Assembly: GCA_015661965.1 (NCBI GenBank)
Contig: DQVA01000172.1
Location: forward strand, 1-7,208
Direction: 5' to 3'
Source of the DNA: Candidatus Bipolaricaulota bacterium
GTDB taxonomy: Bacteria; Bipolaricaulota; Bipolaricaulia; Bipolaricaulales; Bipolaricaulaceae
DNA: 7,208 bases
Shown: positions 6,434 through 7,208 of the stretch, piece after piece
Layout of the letters: the number at the start of each line of letters is the position of its first letter
How positions within the stretch are numbered: position 1 is the first letter of the stretch
Made by a program: the position numbers and the translations under genes
Notes under the pieces: generated by a model
Told to the model about the DNA's origin: nothing
Seen by the model: only the letters and a program-made list of their open reading frames with translations
The model's database searches: none

Positions 6434-6495
6434 CCTTTCTCGTAGGCGATCATGCCGATTCCCTCGTCGGTGAGGGCCATCTGGCCAACCACTAC
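6430..6495 (-). pseudogene. Possible 3' remnant of an unidentified minus-strand gene
   Basis: On the minus strand, 6495 to 6430 reads as coding-like sequence ending VVVGQ MALTDEGIGMIAYEKG then TAG. The last 16 codons have G or C at almost every third position, like the neighbouring genes, and are acidic/hydrophobic in a protein-like way. The TAG stop shares CTAG (6430-6433) with the stop of the MOSC gene, an arrangement common for convergent genes. Upstream the frame stays open only to a TAA at 6549-6547 and crosses the LacI-gene promoter, where it no longer looks coding. I see no start or ribosome site. I cannot identify the family. Chance is a real alternative for such a short stretch. Confidence 0.25.
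6461..6476. other. Small GC hairpin after the MOSC gene
   Basis: CCCTC and GAGGG form a 5-bp stem with a 6-nt loop (GTCGGT), 28 bp after the MOSC stop. No T-run follows on either strand, so it is not a convincing intrinsic terminator. It could slow RNA polymerase or assist Rho-dependent ending. It also lies inside the possible remnant on the minus strand. Confidence 0.25.
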
Positions 6496-6524
6496 TTGAC
6501 AAAGCGCCGAACGCGTTCTATAAT
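6496..6524 (+). promoter_or_regulatory. Perfect consensus sigma70 promoter of the LacI-family gene
   Basis: TTGACA (6496-6501), a 17-bp spacer and TATAAT (6519-6524) match the bacterial housekeeping promoter exactly at both hexamers and at the ideal spacing. Transcription is predicted to begin near 6531, leaving a leader of about 40 nt to the GTG start. Such a strong promoter in front of a repressor gene suggests the promoter is held down by the repressor itself or by another factor. Confidence 0.85.
6509..6518. promoter_or_regulatory. Palindrome in the promoter spacer (possible operator)
   Basis: GAACGCGTTC is a perfect 10-bp palindrome placed between the -35 and -10 hexamers, touching TATAAT. 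A protein bound here would block RNA polymerase. It could be a second operator for the LacI-type product, although its GC centre differs from the CG centre of the downstream site. Confidence 0.4.
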
Positions 6525-6553
6525 GGGGTAACGATTTCGGAAAACGTTATCCC
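6525..6553. repeat. Inverted repeat GGGGTAACG-N11-CGTTATCCC
   Basis: The left arm is 6525-6533 and the right arm 6545-6553, matching at 8 of 9 positions. It begins right after TATAAT and spans the predicted start of transcription. The right arm is also half of the tighter palindrome at 6539-6552, so the left arm may be an extra half-site for the same regulator or, in RNA, part of a weak 5' hairpin. Confidence 0.45.
6539..6552. promoter_or_regulatory. LacI-type operator candidate
   Basis: GGAAAACGTTATCC is a 14-bp palindrome with one mismatched pair and a central CG, the form GGAWAACGTTWTCC. LacI/GalR repressors typically bind even palindromes with a central CG, into which the hinge-helix leucine inserts. 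The site lies about +9 to +22 from the predicted start and just ahead of the repressor gene, so autorepression is the likely role (inference). Confidence 0.6.
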
Positions 6554-6562
6554 AATGGGTGT

Positions 6563-6567
6563 AAGGA
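6563..6567 (+). promoter_or_regulatory. Ribosome binding site of the LacI-family gene
   Basis: AAGGA lies 5 nt before GTG 6573, an ideal spacing. The alternative ATG at 6555 has no such site, so the GTG start is preferred. Confidence 0.6.
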
Positions 6568-6572
6568 AGAAA

Positions 6573-7208
6573 GTGACGATCCGAGAGGTGGCGGCCCGGG
6601 CCGGGGTGTCGGTGAGTACAGTCTCCCGAGTACTTAATGGCCGCGACGCCAAGCACATGCGCCCGGAGACCAAGGCCCGTGTACTTCAGGCCATCGAGGA
6701 GCTCGAGTACACTCCAGTCAAGGCGGCCCGTTCCCTCCGCCGCCAGCGCACCCAGGTGATCGGGATCCTGCTTCCTGACATATCCAACCCTTTCTTCTCC
6801 CTCCTTGCCCGTGGGGTGGCCTCCGTGGCCTTCGAAAGCGGGTATTCCACCCTGATCTGCGATTCCGATCACTCAGTGGAGAAGGAATCCCGGTATCTTG
6901 ACATTCTCCTGGCCGAAGGGGTGGAGGGGATCGTATTCGTCCCCGTGGGCCGGCCCGATATGGGAAGGGTTCAACGTCTCCTGCGACGGGGGATCAAGAT
7001 CGTGGCGGCGGATCGCCGGGTGGAGGGATTGCCTGGGGTCTGGGCGGATAACCGTGGGGGGAGCCGCGAGCTCACTAGGTATGTGTTGAATCTTGGTTAT
7101 CGCAAGATTTGTTATATTGCAGGGCCTGAGGAGGTAAGTTCCGCACGTGAGCGCTTGGCTGGATTTCTCGACGCCGTTGAAGAAGAAAGGACATCGCCGG
7201 TCGCAGTA
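6573..7208 (+). CDS. LacI/GalR-family transcriptional repressor, 5' part (3' end outside window)
   Basis: This is a DNA-binding repressor whose operator affinity is normally set by a small sugar-type ligand. 212 residues are visible of an expected 330-350. The N-terminal helix-turn-helix is clear (TIREVAARAGVSVSTVSRVLNG, 2-23), followed by RPETKARVLQAIEELEYTP (30-48) and the hinge helix AARSLRR (51-57) with the minor-groove Leu55. The ligand-binding core begins at 61 (QVIGILLPDISNPFF) and continues through GVEGIVFVPV (116-125), VWADNRGGS (156-164) and YIAGPEEVSSARERLAGF (181-198). I chose GTG 6573 for its AAGGA site. ATG 6555 in the same frame would add MGVRKK and cannot be excluded. It has its own consensus promoter with operator-like palindromes, so it is probably autoregulated and separate from the cofactor genes. 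The effector cannot be read from this part. The last 130 bases are visibly less GC-rich than the rest. Confidence 0.93.
   Translation, partial: MTIREVAARAGVSVSTVSRVLNGRDAKHMRPETKARVLQAIEELEYTPVKAARSLRRQRTQVIGILLPDISNPFFSLLARGVASVAFESGYSTLICDSDHSVEKESRYLDILLAEGVEGIVFVPVGRPDMGRVQRLLRRGIKIVAADRRVEGLPGVWADNRGGSRELTRYVLNLGYRKICYIAGPEEVSSARERLAGFLDAVEEERTSPVAV

Noticed and set aside
6475..6486. GGCCATCTGGCC inverted repeat as a terminator
   Set aside because: The loop is only 2-4 nt and no T-run follows on either strand.

Overview
The window is a GC-rich bacterial segment, roughly two thirds G+C by eye. It carries a molybdopterin/tungstopterin cofactor locus and, at its right end, the start of an unrelated-looking LacI-family regulator gene. 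Genes are tightly packed, with stop/start overlaps, purine-rich ribosome binding sites and a sigma70-type promoter, so the source is a bacterium and not an archaeon. The tungstate importer, the paired MoeA paralogues and the Glu/Arg/Val-rich proteins suggest an anaerobic, possibly thermophilic lineage. I cannot name a taxon with confidence.

Layout: (1) 1-3095, plus strand: the 3' part of moaA, then two adjacent, divergent moeA paralogues that overlap by 7 nt. (2) 3102-5479, minus strand: a complete tungstate ABC transporter operon transcribed tupA-tupB-tupC (binding protein, permease, ATPase), convergent with the moeA pair and only 6 bp from it. (3) 5480-5526: a 47-bp divergent control region with an almost symmetric -10 element serving tupA (minus) and perhaps moaC (plus). 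(4) 5527-6433, plus strand: moaC, overlapping a small MOSC-domain gene. (5) 6434-6572: an intergenic region with a perfect TTGACA-N17-TATAAT promoter, two palindromes and a possible gene remnant on the minus strand. (6) 6573-7208, plus strand: the N-terminal 212 codons of a LacI/GalR-type repressor, cut by the window edge.

How the genes fit together: MoaA and MoaC convert GTP to cyclic pyranopterin monophosphate, the first step of cofactor synthesis. TupABC brings in tungstate. MoeA proteins insert the metal oxyanion into the pterin dithiolene. The MOSC protein probably belongs to the same pathway, in late sulfur or metal handling. The combination suggests a locus tuned to tungsten, or one that handles both Mo and W using two MoeA proteins. 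moaD, moaE, moaB/mogA and any W/Mo enzyme are not in the window. The LacI-family gene has its own promoter and operator-like sites, so it is probably the start of a separate, sugar-related transcription unit.
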